Positions 43,193-52,720 are shown, counted from the first letter of the stretch. The stretch is 64,000 bases of DNA from JAAETI01 sp964195945 (GCA_964195945.1 CAXMRC010000037.1:6451-70450); one strand, 5' to 3'. Numbers and translations are program-made. The notes: a model not told the origin generated them from the sequence alone.

Positions 43193-44013
43193 GGTGGGAC
43201 CGCATGCTCACCGTGGCCCGCATCGACCTGCGTCGTCTATTCAAGAGCAAGGATTACTGGATCCCTATGGGGTTCCTCGCCTCGGTGTTCTTCATAGGGC
43301 TACCGTTTCTGTTGCTCACCATCGTGACATCGACAACCAGCAGTGATCTAGTCAACAAGATCGGCGAAGTCCTCCAGACGCTTCCCGGCCCGGTACAAGA
43401 CAACGTTGTTGGTACAACGCCAGAAGCACGCGGGGCCTACATGCTTGCTGTATATCTGCTGGCCCCGGTGGCAATCGTGGTTCCTCTGACGATCTCCTCT
43501 GCGGTGGGCGCACACGCCATAGTCGGCGAGCGCGAACGAGGAACCGGCGAGTTTCTGGCTCACTCACCGCTGACAGAGCGAGAAATCTTTATGGGCAAAA
43601 TGCTGGCCAGCCTGGTGCCTGGATTCCTGGCGACGGCGGTCGGCTTTGCCGTCTATTCGCTCCTCGTGAACATCAAGGTCGGCCCGCTGATCGGTGGCTG
43701 GTTCTTCCCGACGGCCGGGTGGTGGATCTTGATCGTATGGGTGGTCCCTCCGTTTATCGCCCTTGCCCTTTCGGTAATCCTGTGGGTTTCTTCGAAGGTG
43801 CGCAGCACCGCCGCTGCCCAGCAAGCCGCGACGCTTGTGTCCCTGCCGGTTATATTCGCCGCCTACGGGGTATCGAGCGGCTTGCTCATCAATCCCGTGT
43901 TGGCAGCTTTCGGTATCGGTCTCGTGGCGTGGGTCTTGGCCATCTTGGGGCTCATCACTGGATCCAGGGCACTCAGCCGTGAAAGCCTGCTCGGTTTCGG
44001 AGGTGATGGTTGA
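43189..44013 (+). CDS. ABC-2 type transporter permease
   Basis: A 274-residue membrane protein with six predicted helices: first at about 28-50, then a large outer loop, and further helices at about 85-110, 135-160, 175-200, 215-235 and 240-258. The cytosolic segment GERERGTGEFLAHSPLTEREIFMGK is the typical coupling-helix region of ABC-2 exporters. The ATG overlaps the stop of the ATPase gene and the stop overlaps the TTG start of the glycosyltransferase gene. Confidence 0.88.
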   Translation: MRWDRMLTVARIDLRRLFKSKDYWIPMGFLASVFFIGLPFLLLTIVTSTTSSDLVNKIGEVLQTLPGPVQDNVVGTTPEARGAYMLAVYLLAPVAIVVPLTISSAVGAHAIVGERERGTGEFLAHSPLTEREIFMGKMLASLVPGFLATAVGFAVYSLLVNIKVGPLIGGWFFPTAGWWILIVWVVPPFIALALSVILWVSSKVRSTAAAQQAATLVSLPVIFAAYGVSSGLLINPVLAAFGIGLVAWVLAILGLITGSRALSRESLLGFGGDG

Positions 44014-45215
44014 ACAAGGCGCCACTAATCGATGATGATTCTGGTGGAAGTGCTGTCAGGATCGGCAACCTGTCTGTCCCTCGAGAGTTCGTCTGGGTTC
44101 TACTGCTGACGCTCGTCCTTGTGGTCGGTCTCAGCGTGGCTTCATCACCCTGGGCGGTCTACCGGAACGACCCCATCGCGTTTGCGGATCGATCTCGGCC
44201 CTTCCTGGATGGTCAGTTGCCCTACATCGATTTTGAGTTCGAACACTTGCCCCTGGCGTTCATTCCGATGCTGGCATCGGCCCTTCTCGAAACAGTCCTT
44301 CCCATCCACTACACAGTCATCTTCTGGCTGCTGATGAGCGGGGTGCTGTTCGGCTGCGGCGTTGTACTGAATCGAATTGGCCGCGAAGTCGGCGTTGCTG
44401 ACGCCGCGTTGCGGTGGGTTGTCATCTCCTGGGCTGTCCTGCCGCTGCTCTCATTCAGGTTGGATGCCCTTTCGGTGCTCTTAACCCTGATTGCCCTGCT
44501 GTGCGCCATTGTTGGCAAACATCGCAAGTCGGCGTGGGCGATGGCAGGTGCCATCGCTGCAAAAGGGTGGCCAATTGTGCTCTCGGTTGTGGACTGGTGG
44601 AGAGGCGAACGACGGCGCGCGGCTGCAACCGTAGCTTTGACCACGATTGGCGTACTTGGGCTCGCCATGTTCCCCATGTTCCGCTCCGGACGCTCGTTCT
44701 CGGGCGTCCACATCGAGACATTCACGGGTGCTCTCATCGCTCTGATTCGCACTCTGTCCGGTTCTTCCACGGAGGTGTCATTTGCAGCAGGTGCCAGCTA
44801 CGTAGAGGCGGGAGTCTGGGCGTTAGTCGTGAACGTACTGATCGGCCTGAGTCTCGGCATATACGCCTTGCGTGTGCTCGGGACCCGGTTCGACTGGCGT
44901 CGTGCCATTGATCTCCTCGGAGTTCTCACGATCGCGCTGATGTTGCTCAGCCCGCTGCTGTCGGCTCAGTTTGTCATCTGGGTGACACCATTTGCAGCTC
45001 TCAGCTCCAGCTCCAGGGTTCGGATGGGGGTCGCCGCTGCAGCATTGCTGACTGGTGTATTCGTGACATTTTGGTTCATGGAGTCGTGGTGGTGGTGGGC
45101 GGTGATCGTCGCCCGCAACGTCATCTTGTTGTGGACCGGCTGGAGTTGGGCTCAACACCTGTCATGGCCACGACCGCAGGTCAAGCTTGACGTGGCCAAA
45201 GGTGCGGCGGTGTAG
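44010..45215 (+). CDS. GT87-like (DUF2029) membrane glycosyltransferase
   Basis: A 401-residue protein with about ten membrane helices. The first outer loop carries RNDPIAFADRSRPFLDGQLPYIDFEFEHLPL. Acidic residues there (DFEFEHLP) resemble the catalytic loop of polyprenol-phosphate-mannose dependent GT-C enzymes of the GT87/DUF2029 group, such as those of actinobacterial phosphatidylinositol mannoside synthesis. Another conserved-looking part is AMAGAIAAKGWPIVLSVVDWW. Translationally coupled (TTGA) to the ABC permease. The family call is moderate, from topology and loop. Confidence 0.7.
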   Translation: MNKAPLIDDDSGGSAVRIGNLSVPREFVWVLLLTLVLVVGLSVASSPWAVYRNDPIAFADRSRPFLDGQLPYIDFEFEHLPLAFIPMLASALLETVLPIHYTVIFWLLMSGVLFGCGVVLNRIGREVGVADAALRWVVISWAVLPLLSFRLDALSVLLTLIALLCAIVGKHRKSAWAMAGAIAAKGWPIVLSVVDWWRGERRRAAATVALTTIGVLGLAMFPMFRSGRSFSGVHIETFTGALIALIRTLSGSSTEVSFAAGASYVEAGVWALVVNVLIGLSLGIYALRVLGTRFDWRRAIDLLGVLTIALMLLSPLLSAQFVIWVTPFAALSSSSRVRMGVAAAALLTGVFVTFWFMESWWWWAVIVARNVILLWTGWSWAQHLSWPRPQVKLDVAKGAAV

Positions 45216-45238
45216 CGATGGTTGAGGAATAGACACAT

Positions 45239-45713
45239 CTCGAGGACTCGACACTCCCGATCTTCATCTGGATCATCCCGGTGGTCGATATCACCAATCC
45301 AACCCCGGCCTTCGGCTGGCGTGGCAACGAAAGAGCTTCCTTCACTGACCGGGTGAACCCAGCTTTCTCATCATGGCTTACCGTTCTTCATCACCTATGT
45401 CTTGGAACCGGTATTCCCTTGAGCGAGGTCGTCGCACAAATATTCGAGTTCAGCTCCGAAGCAGTCATCGAATTCGTTGATCGGGCCGATCCCATGCGCA
45501 ACGCATATCCGCAAGCAGGACCACAGCCCTGGCACCCTACAACCGAGAGCTCTTCGAAGAGCGCGCCGTGGCTCACGGTGAGATTGTCACCAAGGTCGAG
45601 GTAAGCAACATTTTCACCTATCTCCGGTCTCGGAGGGAACGGATGACTATCGCCGTCGGTGTTGTAACAGCCCCCGGGAAGACATTCCATCTAACCGTGG
45701 ACTACGTCCAGTG
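45239..45713 (+). pseudogene. Remnant of a class I SAM-dependent methyltransferase gene
   Basis: The 563-bp gap downstream of the GT87-like gene holds a decayed gene. One frame gives VVDITNPTPAFGWRGNERAS, then SWLTVLHHLCLGTGIPLSEVV and IEFVDRADPM. These correspond to the C-terminal half of methyltransferases that read NPSPALGW, ALALIHHL and IEFVPKSDPM. After DPM the similarity continues in another frame (QRISASRTTALAPYNRELFEER and on to VDYVQ, stop about 45711), so one base is missing near 45495. The SAM-binding N-terminal half is absent. Either a true pseudogene or a sequence error on a truncated gene. The rest of the gap shows nothing. Confidence 0.65.
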
Positions 45714-45778
45714 AGACCCGCCAGAAGGTGAAAGTCGGAGCCTGCGTCAACACTTGTGGACCGCAGTAGCAACGACCG

Positions 45779-46648
45779 TTAGTCGGCCCACTTGCGAGGA
45801 CGGTCCCGGAGGCGATCGAAGCCAAGTTCATCGCATAGCTCGTGGAACGGTTGGCGCCGCGCCCCCTTCCATTCGAGATCCTCGAGGTTCTCTTTTAGTG
45901 GCACGTCACGCCGAAGTTGCGCCAGGAACCTGAAGAGAAGAGCGTCACCCATCCATCTCCGCAACGTCCCCGCAAGCTTCTCGGCGCTGCGCACCTTCAC
46001 ATCCCACCGTGCCGGATCGAGCGGAATGTTCTCGAGGTGCCCGTATCTCTCCAGCACCACAGAGCTGGACTTGGCCCCCCATCCCTGGAGACCCGGCAAA
46101 CCGTCGGCGGCGTCACCCACCAATGCCAGGTAGTCAGGAATGGACTCCGGACGCACTCCGAATTTCTCCATGACCCCTGCCGCATCCATAAATGTCTGCC
46201 GGCGCCGGTCATATCCAACGATACGGGGATGGCCGTAACACTGGGCGAGATCTTTGTCAGGAGTGAGCACCACGACCTGTTCGACATCGTCAGCCCAACG
46301 CCACGCACCGGCGGCCAGCGCATCGTCGGCCTCGAATTCCGTCATCGACCACACGGTCACTCCCAGGGCATGGAGCGCACGCTCCGCTAGAGCGAATTGT
46401 GCCAACAGCACCTCGTCTATTCCTTCGCCACTCTTGTAGGCGGGGTAGACCTCATTGCGGAACGAAACGATGACGCTGTCGAACGCCGCGGCAAGATGAG
46501 TCACGCCGGGCTCGCTGAGAAGAGACAAGGTCGAAGCAACGATGCCGTAAGTTGCGCCCACCTCTTGACCGGTTGGACTCGTTCGAGGCGGAGCCCCAAA
46601 GTGGGAGCGAAACAGTTCGTAGGTGCCGTCCATGAGATGCAGCTTCAT
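45779..46648 (-). CDS. 5'-3' exonuclease (FEN/PolI small fragment-like)
   Basis: A 289-residue stand-alone flap/5'-3' nuclease like E. coli ExoIX or the N-terminal domain of DNA polymerase I. Metal ligands lie in HLMDGTYELFRSHF (about 4-17), MTEFEADDALAAGAW (about 102-116), VVVLTPDKDLAQCY and LVGDAADGLPGLQGWGAKSS, the H3TH region. No polymerase domain is attached. The ATG at 46648 has TATCGT eight bases before it. Divergent from the hypothetical gene at 46725. Confidence 0.9.
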   Translation of the reverse strand: MKLHLMDGTYELFRSHFGAPPRTSPTGQEVGATYGIVASTLSLLSEPGVTHLAAAFDSVIVSFRNEVYPAYKSGEGIDEVLLAQFALAERALHALGVTVWSMTEFEADDALAAGAWRWADDVEQVVVLTPDKDLAQCYGHPRIVGYDRRRQTFMDAAGVMEKFGVRPESIPDYLALVGDAADGLPGLQGWGAKSSSVVLERYGHLENIPLDPARWDVKVRSAEKLAGTLRRWMGDALLFRFLAQLRRDVPLKENLEDLEWKGARRQPFHELCDELGFDRLRDRPRKWAD

Positions 46649-46712
46649 GACACGCGACGATACCCGTTTGCCGGGAAGTGAGCTTGACGCGATTTCCATA
46701 GACGAGACGTAC

Positions 46713-46718
46713 TACCGT
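46713..46718 (+). promoter_or_regulatory. -10 box TACCGT of a leaderless promoter
   Basis: TACCGT is followed by six bases and the ATG at 46725, with no Shine-Dalgarno. Confidence 0.5.
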
Positions 46719-46724
46719 TTGCCC

Positions 46725-47249
46725 ATGGCTGAACGTGGTCTTTTCGGGACCGTATACGGAACCGCACATCTTGATAGTCCGTTCTTGTCGAGCCGGTGGC
46801 GGCTGACTGACGGTGATAGTGAAGTGGCACAGTTACGCCGACTCGGCAGACTCCACATCAGCAAAGTCCTTCTACCCAACGGCGAAGAGGCGGTACTTAC
46901 CCCGCACGAACAGTCGGTGGTCCTCGCCCTCGATTCCGAAGGTGGCGAGCTGGCTCGGATCACCCGTACTTCTTGGTTCGGCCGAAGCTGGGATATCACG
47001 TCAAAGAGATGGGCATACGAACTGAAGAGCGATCCTCGACCCCGCCGTTGGCAGATCATGGTTGGTGGCACGTCGGTAGCTCAAATCTCCGGTTCGCTGG
47101 TGTCCTACAACAAGGTGAACGTCGAGGCTCCCCTCGGTGTACCAATCTTGGTGGTAGCGCTGGCGTGGCATGTAGTCGCCCGACCATGGGAAGCTGCAGC
47201 GGCACCAACCACTCTGGTGGCGTCCAGCGGCGAGGAGACCATCGTATGA
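46725..47249 (+). CDS. Hypothetical beta-rich protein (LURP-one/Tubby-like pattern)
   Basis: A 174-residue soluble protein with an alternating beta pattern: GRLHISKVLLPNGEEAVLTPHE, then ARITRTSWFGRSWDIT and WQIMVGGTSVAQISGS. It ends with a hydrophobic helix-like stretch VPILVVALAWHVV. The order of strands with a central hydrophobic helix at the end resembles the LURP-one-related/Tubby C-terminal-like fold, but this is a weak visual match. Its stop overlaps the start of the aldehyde dehydrogenase gene by ATGA, so they are one operon. Confidence 0.7.
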   Translation: MAERGLFGTVYGTAHLDSPFLSSRWRLTDGDSEVAQLRRLGRLHISKVLLPNGEEAVLTPHEQSVVLALDSEGGELARITRTSWFGRSWDITSKRWAYELKSDPRPRRWQIMVGGTSVAQISGSLVSYNKVNVEAPLGVPILVVALAWHVVARPWEAAAAPTTLVASSGEETIV

Positions 47250-48739
47250 CTTCGCACGATTCACGCACGATCTCACCGACCAGCCCGCTCACCGGGAAAG
47301 TCGCCGGCACTGTCGCAGTAACTGAGCCCGACGACGTTGCGGCAGTCGTGGCCAGTTCACGGCTGGCCTTTGCGAGTTGGGGTGCAATGAGCCACGCCGA
47401 GCGTAAGCCGTATCTGCGTGCGTTCGCCAAACATGTGTTGCGCTCCATGGACAGGATCGCCGATGTCGTCATCTCTGAAACCGGCAAGGACCGCGGTGAT
47501 GTGATGGCTGAGATCAACGCGGCATTGACGGCTCTCGACTTCTTCACCCGCAAGGCTGGCAAGTTACTGCGCGCCAAGAAGGGGAGTTCCTGGCCGTTCA
47601 TCGTCACCAAGGGTTGGACCGAGTATCACCCTCTCGGCGTGGCCGGCATCATCTCGCCATGGAACTACCCGTTCTACCTCCCGCTCCTTTCGGCGACTCA
47701 AGCGTTGAGTGCAGGGTGCACCGTTGTCATCAAGCCTTCCGAGATAACCCCCTTGTCTGGTCAGCTGATCCACGACCTCGCCACCGAGGCTGGCATCCCC
47801 GATGGTGTGGTCCAGATGATCCACGGTGACGGAGCCACCGGAGCCGCCCTCGTCGAGGCCGATGTCAACATCGTCGCCTTTACTGGTTCTCCGGCGGTCG
47901 GCAAGAAGGTCGCAGCCACCGCCGCGGAAACGCTGAAACCCATCCTTCTTGAACTGGGCGGCAAGGATGCGCAGATCGTTCTTGAAGACGCCAATATCTC
48001 AAACGCAGCCAAGGCTGCCGTCAGCTTTGGCGTGTTCAACGCGGGGCAGATGTGCGTCGGCATCGAGCGTGTCTACGTCGTTGACGAGATCTATGACGAG
48101 TTCATGAAGGAAGCGAAGAAGGCCATTGCAAAGGTCGCTGCCGCCACAGGCGACAAGCGAGATATCGGTCCGCTGATCTCGCCGCCGCAGATAGACATCA
48201 TCGAAGATCACCTGAAGGACGCGGTAGACCGGGGCGCCACCGTCCTCGCTGGGGGCACCCGGATCGAGACCGACCACGGCATCTACTTCGAGCCGACACT
48301 TGTCGAAGATGTCGACCATTCGATGACGCTGATGCGAGAAGAGACGTTCGGCCCGATTGTTCCGGTGATGCGTGTGGCGGATGAGCAGGAAGCCCTCTCG
48401 CTTGCAAATGATTCTGTTTACGGTCTTCACGGGTCGGTCTGGACCGGCAACCGCAAGCGGGGAGCCGCCGTGGCCAGCAAGATGAAGACCGGGTCGATCG
48501 CCGTGAACGACCACGTGGTCAATTTCTTTTTCCCCAGCATCAAGCTGGGCGGTATCGGCGATTCGGGTATCACCGGACAGCTCGGAGAGGAAGGGATCAA
48601 AGCCTTCTCGATTCACCGCTCTATTACCTCCGCCAGGTTTGCGCCCACGACAAAACTGTTGGGCGCCTGGCTGCCGAGACGGGTGAAGCCGAAATACTGG
48701 AAGCGTCTGGCCTACACATTGTTTGCGTGGCGACGCTGA
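47246..48739 (+). CDS. NAD(P)-dependent aldehyde dehydrogenase
   Basis: A 497-residue ALDH. It has the cofactor-site GVAGIISPWNYPFYLPLLSATQALSAGCTVVIKPSE (about 130-165), FTGSPAVGKKVAA, catalytic Glu in LELGGKDAQIVL (about 232-243) and catalytic Cys in FNAGQMCVGIERVYV (about 266-280). The late segment is MREETFGPIVPVMRV. The C-terminus ends in a basic, hydrophobic tail (KYWKRLAYTLFAWRR), as in fatty-aldehyde dehydrogenases that touch membranes. It is probably for medium- to long-chain aldehydes. The ATG at 47246 is fixed by the ATGA overlap with the preceding gene; the 3' end overlaps the sulfurtransferase gene by 13 bases. Confidence 0.92.
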   Translation: MTSHDSRTISPTSPLTGKVAGTVAVTEPDDVAAVVASSRLAFASWGAMSHAERKPYLRAFAKHVLRSMDRIADVVISETGKDRGDVMAEINAALTALDFFTRKAGKLLRAKKGSSWPFIVTKGWTEYHPLGVAGIISPWNYPFYLPLLSATQALSAGCTVVIKPSEITPLSGQLIHDLATEAGIPDGVVQMIHGDGATGAALVEADVNIVAFTGSPAVGKKVAATAAETLKPILLELGGKDAQIVLEDANISNAAKAAVSFGVFNAGQMCVGIERVYVVDEIYDEFMKEAKKAIAKVAAATGDKRDIGPLISPPQIDIIEDHLKDAVDRGATVLAGGTRIETDHGIYFEPTLVEDVDHSMTLMREETFGPIVPVMRVADEQEALSLANDSVYGLHGSVWTGNRKRGAAVASKMKTGSIAVNDHVVNFFFPSIKLGGIGDSGITGQLGEEGIKAFSIHRSITSARFAPTTKLLGAWLPRRVKPKYWKRLAYTLFAWRR

Positions 48740-49554
48740 AGCCTCTAGTAACCACCGAGTGGCTTGGCGATCGGCTCCATGATGAGACCGTTCGTATCGC
48801 TGATTGTCGGTTCTACCTCGCTGATCCTGCCCAGGGCCTACGGGAGTATCAGAAGGGCCATATCCCAACCGCAAAGTATTTCTCGTTGGACGATGACCTC
48901 ACCGGTCAATCTGGGCCCGGCAGACACCCGCTGCCGGATCCGGCCGTGTTCGCTGAGACCTTGCGCCAATCCGGAATCGGTAATGAGCACACAGTGGTTG
49001 TTTATGACGACGGGAGCGCTACGAGCGCAGCGCGCATGTGGTGGATGCTCCGATCGCTCGGTCACCAAAATTCAGCTGTGCTGGACGGGGGATGGGCGAC
49101 ATGGGCATCAGAGCCACGTTCGACGACGCTGGAGATCCCCGATTGGGAACCTGCCGATCTGAGGCTGGCCGATCAGTGGTCGGCGACGGTAAACCGGGAG
49201 CAGATCATGGCTGCCGAGGACCTGTTGCTTGTCGACTCAAGAGCCGTCGCAAGGTATCGCGGAGACGAGGAGCCCATCGATCCGGTCGCCGGACATATCC
49301 CAGGAGCGGTCAACCTCCCCTATGAAGGCAATACCGGCGAGTCCGGCACTTTTCTCTCCGCCGAGGACCTCAAGCAGCGTTTCAACGCCATCACCTCTCG
49401 GACTTCCGCCTTCTATTGCGGGAGCGGAGTTACTGCCTGCAATAACATCCTGGCGGCTGAAGTCGCCGGCTACTCCGACATTCTTCTCTACACGGGGTCC
49501 TGGAGCGATTGGTGCACCAGCGGCGGTGACATCGCCACCTCCAAAAGCAAGTAG
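48727..49554 (+). CDS. Sulfurtransferase (two-domain rhodanese)
   Basis: A 275-residue thiosulfate/3-mercaptopyruvate sulfurtransferase with an inactive N-terminal and an active C-terminal rhodanese domain. The N-terminal domain carries the CH2 signature analogue YQKGHIPTAKYFSLDDDL. The C-terminal domain has VDSRAVARYRG, VAGHIPGAVNLPYEGN and the active loop FYCGSGVTACNN with catalytic Cys. The loop CGSGVTA is the mercaptopyruvate-type sequence. The GTG start lies within the end of the aldehyde dehydrogenase gene. The 253-bp gap after it holds short dyads (GACCA-AG-TGGTC, TCGAC-N5-GTCGA) but no gene. Confidence 0.92.
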   Translation: MATLKPLVTTEWLGDRLHDETVRIADCRFYLADPAQGLREYQKGHIPTAKYFSLDDDLTGQSGPGRHPLPDPAVFAETLRQSGIGNEHTVVVYDDGSATSAARMWWMLRSLGHQNSAVLDGGWATWASEPRSTTLEIPDWEPADLRLADQWSATVNREQIMAAEDLLLVDSRAVARYRGDEEPIDPVAGHIPGAVNLPYEGNTGESGTFLSAEDLKQRFNAITSRTSAFYCGSGVTACNNILAAEVAGYSDILLYTGSWSDWCTSGGDIATSKSK

Positions 49555-49807
49555 GGCGACGATTCTCCCCCTACCGGGATCCGCCGCCCTACTTGGCATT
49601 TATGTGGAACACGACCCCCCGGTACCACCGCGTTCCCGACCAAGTGGTCGTATCGACGATATGTCGACATGGACAGAATAGTGGTCGCGCTGGCACTTTG
49701 GGTGGTGGCACTTAAGAAAAGTTTTCGCGCTCTCGGAAAATCCGGGTCAAACGCCACCCCCTTCCGCGGCGCAATGCCAGACTGCGATTTACCGCAGAGA
49801 CCGGGGT

Positions 49808-52720
49808 ATGAACTACTGCGTTGAGGTTGCCACCAAGCCGGGATTTCGGGACACGAGGACCGACGATCTCAAGGACCAAATCGAGCTGCTGGGAATCCCC
49901 GGGGTCGATTCGGTCGATATTGCGGACCGCTATTACCTGAGCGGACCCCTCTCACCAGAGACGCTCGATCACCTCACAGCCTCACTTCTCGCCGACAGTG
50001 TGATCGAAACCGCACGCAGTTTTCCACTGGACAAAGATCACGCCGTCTCCGGTGCAGGTACCTATACCGTGGATGTAGTCCTCCATCCGGGGGTGACCGA
50101 CTCGCCGGCCGAGAGTTTGCTCGCCGGCATCGCCGAAATCGGATTGAACGGCGTAGAACAAGCAGCGACCGGCCGTCGCTACACACTGCACGGCACTGCG
50201 CTGCAACAAGAACATGTCGAACGAATCGCAGCGGAGCTGCTGGCAAACGACGTGATCCAGACCTACTACGTCGGCGAACCGGCCCCTCCACCATTTACGG
50301 TGACCGCAACTGCGGTTCCGGCAACAAATGAGATCGTGCTGCAGGGCCTCGACCACAACCAGCTGGTTGCCCTCAGCGCTGCCAGAAGACTGAGTCTCGA
50401 CGGCGACGAGATGCAAGCGATCCAGGCCTATTTCGCCCAGCAGGGGCGGCCCGCAACCGAGCTAGAACTGGAGACTCTCGCCCAGACCTGGTCAGAGCAC
50501 TGCGTCCACAAGACGTTTCGAGCCATGATCACGTACACCGGGCCACCGCCCGACGCCACCGGTCCGATCGAGACGACAACCGTCGATTCGATTCTCGACG
50601 AACACATCCGTGCCGCCACCGAGGCGGTGGACAAGCCGTGGGTGAGGTCGGCCTTTGTTGATGACGCAGGAATCGTGGCCCTCGATGACACCACCGATCT
50701 TGCCTTCAAAGTCGAGACTCACAATCATCCCTCCGCTCTCGAGCCATTCGGTGGTGCCAATACGGGAGTTGGTGGAGTCGTCCGCGACGTGATCGGTGTC
50801 AGCGCCCGACCCATAGCTAACACCGACATACTTTGTTTTGGCCCCCAGGACACCAGCTTCGATGAACTCCCTGAAGGCGTCCACCATCCGAAACGTATCG
50901 CCGACGGTGTAATCGCCGGGATCGAGGACTACGGGAACAAGATGGGGATCCCCACCGTGAACGGAGCCGTCATCTATGACTCCGGGTACACCGCTAACCC
51001 GTTGGTCTTCTGTGGCTGTCTTGGTGCGCTCCCCACTGGATCCCACCCAACCGCGCCGCAGCCAGACGATCGAGTGGTCGTTCTCGGTGGGCGCACTGGC
51101 CGCGACGGTCTGCGCGGGGCGACGTTTTCCTCTATGGAGGCAGACCACACCACTAGTGACTTATCTGGCAGCGCCGTACAGATCGGCCACCCCATACACG
51201 AGAAACAGGCCCTCGAGGTGATAATCAACGCCCGCGATGAACGCCTCTACAACGCCATTACCGATTGCGGAGCCGGCGGTCTGTCCTCGAGCGTTGGTGA
51301 GATGGCCGAGGAACTGGGGGCGATCGTCCACCTGGAACGAGTACCTCTCAAGTACCCAGGCCTGGCACCGTGGGAAATCTGGTTGAGCGAGGCCCAAGAG
51401 CGAATGGTCATAGCGGTACCGGATAAGAACCTGGAACGGCTTGCGGAGATCGCAGCGGCACTCGACGTCGAGATGACTGTGCTCGGCAAGTTCACCGGCG
51501 ACGGCATACTCCGGATCGACTACAACGGCAGCACCGTTGGCGAGATTGAGTGCGAGTTTCTCCATAACGGTCTCCCCCGCCAACACCTAACGGCGGAGTG
51601 GCGACCGCCCGAGGTCCAAGCGCGCCGGCTCCAGCTGCCCATGGAGCCCACAACGGCGCTGCTTGCTCTACTCGCCGATCCCAACATCAGGTCTAAAGAA
51701 GACATCGTCCGTCGCTATGACCACGAGGTCCAGGGTGGAACCGTCGTCAAACCATTTGTCGGCATCGCCCAGGCGGGGCCTTCCGATGCGGCTGTTGTCA
51801 CGCCCCTCGATGTGCACCGGCAGGCCGGTGTTGTTCCTGGTGCCGCCCTGGCCGTGGGTGTCAACCCGGCATACGGAACGCTCGATCCATACCGTATGGC
51901 CTGGGCCACCGTCGACGAAGCCGTGCGCAACGTTGTCGCGGTGGGTGCCGACCCGGACCGCATCTCCATCCTCGACAACTTCTCGTGGGGCAATCCTCGA
52001 ATCCCTGACCGACTTGGTTCACTGGTGCGCTGCACCCAGGGTTGCTACGACGCCGCGGTCGCCTACGGGACACCGTTCATCTCCGGAAAGGACAGCCTCA
52101 ACAACGAGTACACCGGAATCGACGGACGCAAACACACCATTCCCGGCACACTCGTCATCTCATCACTTGGCATCGTGCCCGATGTCACGAACACAGTCAC
52201 CAGCGATCTCAAAGGTGTCGGCCACAGTCTTTACATCGTTGGAGCCACCGGCGACCACCTCGGTGGCTCGGCGCTTGCCGGTCTAGTTGAGTTCGAAGGG
52301 GGTTCGGCTCCTGCCCCTGTCCCTGCTGCCATTACCGGATACCGAGCGCTCCACGAAGCCATCGCCTCGGGGTTGGTAGCAGCCTGTCACGACGTTTCCG
52401 AGGGTGGGATATCCGTTTCCGCAGCCGAAATGGCAATCGGTGGAGGATGCGGTCTGACAATCTCGTTGCGGGATGTACCGGGGGATGACGACGACACGAC
52501 AAAGGCGTTCAGCGAATCGCTCGGCCGCCTGCTCGTCGAGATACGACCGGAGAACACCGCCAGTTTCGAAGAGCTGATGACCGGGTACCCCACTGCAGCA
52601 ATTGGCGAGACGACAGATGACGCAATGATCCAGATCAAGTCAAGCGACGGATCGCCATTCATTGTCGTCGAGGTGACCGCCGTGACCGCAGCGTGGCGCA
52701 GCGTGGGGGGGCCCCGATGA
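49808..52720 (+). CDS. purL: FGAM synthase large subunit with two fused N-terminal PurS-like domains
   Basis: Converts FGAR to FGAM with ammonia delivered by PurQ. The 970 residues begin with two consecutive PurS-like domains (about 1-75, NYCVEVATKPGFRDTRTDDL; about 83-157, YTVDVVLHPGVTDSPAESLL). A full PurL core follows from about 170: ETLAQTWSEHCVHKTF, FKVETHNHPSALEPFGGANTGVGG, ITDCGAGGLSSSVGEMAEELG, and the second half starting near QAGPSDAAVV with FISGKDSLNNEY. In B. subtilis PurS is a separate small dimeric protein; here the dimer seems built in. First gene of the purine operon; overlaps purQ by ATGA. No clear Shine-Dalgarno. Confidence 0.95.
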   Translation: MNYCVEVATKPGFRDTRTDDLKDQIELLGIPGVDSVDIADRYYLSGPLSPETLDHLTASLLADSVIETARSFPLDKDHAVSGAGTYTVDVVLHPGVTDSPAESLLAGIAEIGLNGVEQAATGRRYTLHGTALQQEHVERIAAELLANDVIQTYYVGEPAPPPFTVTATAVPATNEIVLQGLDHNQLVALSAARRLSLDGDEMQAIQAYFAQQGRPATELELETLAQTWSEHCVHKTFRAMITYTGPPPDATGPIETTTVDSILDEHIRAATEAVDKPWVRSAFVDDAGIVALDDTTDLAFKVETHNHPSALEPFGGANTGVGGVVRDVIGVSARPIANTDILCFGPQDTSFDELPEGVHHPKRIADGVIAGIEDYGNKMGIPTVNGAVIYDSGYTANPLVFCGCLGALPTGSHPTAPQPDDRVVVLGGRTGRDGLRGATFSSMEADHTTSDLSGSAVQIGHPIHEKQALEVIINARDERLYNAITDCGAGGLSSSVGEMAEELGAIVHLERVPLKYPGLAPWEIWLSEAQERMVIAVPDKNLERLAEIAAALDVEMTVLGKFTGDGILRIDYNGSTVGEIECEFLHNGLPRQHLTAEWRPPEVQARRLQLPMEPTTALLALLADPNIRSKEDIVRRYDHEVQGGTVVKPFVGIAQAGPSDAAVVTPLDVHRQAGVVPGAALAVGVNPAYGTLDPYRMAWATVDEAVRNVVAVGADPDRISILDNFSWGNPRIPDRLGSLVRCTQGCYDAAVAYGTPFISGKDSLNNEYTGIDGRKHTIPGTLVISSLGIVPDVTNTVTSDLKGVGHSLYIVGATGDHLGGSALAGLVEFEGGSAPAPVPAAITGYRALHEAIASGLVAACHDVSEGGISVSAAEMAIGGGCGLTISLRDVPGDDDDTTKAFSESLGRLLVEIRPENTASFEELMTGYPTAAIGETTDDAMIQIKSSDGSPFIVVEVTAVTAAWRSVGGPR

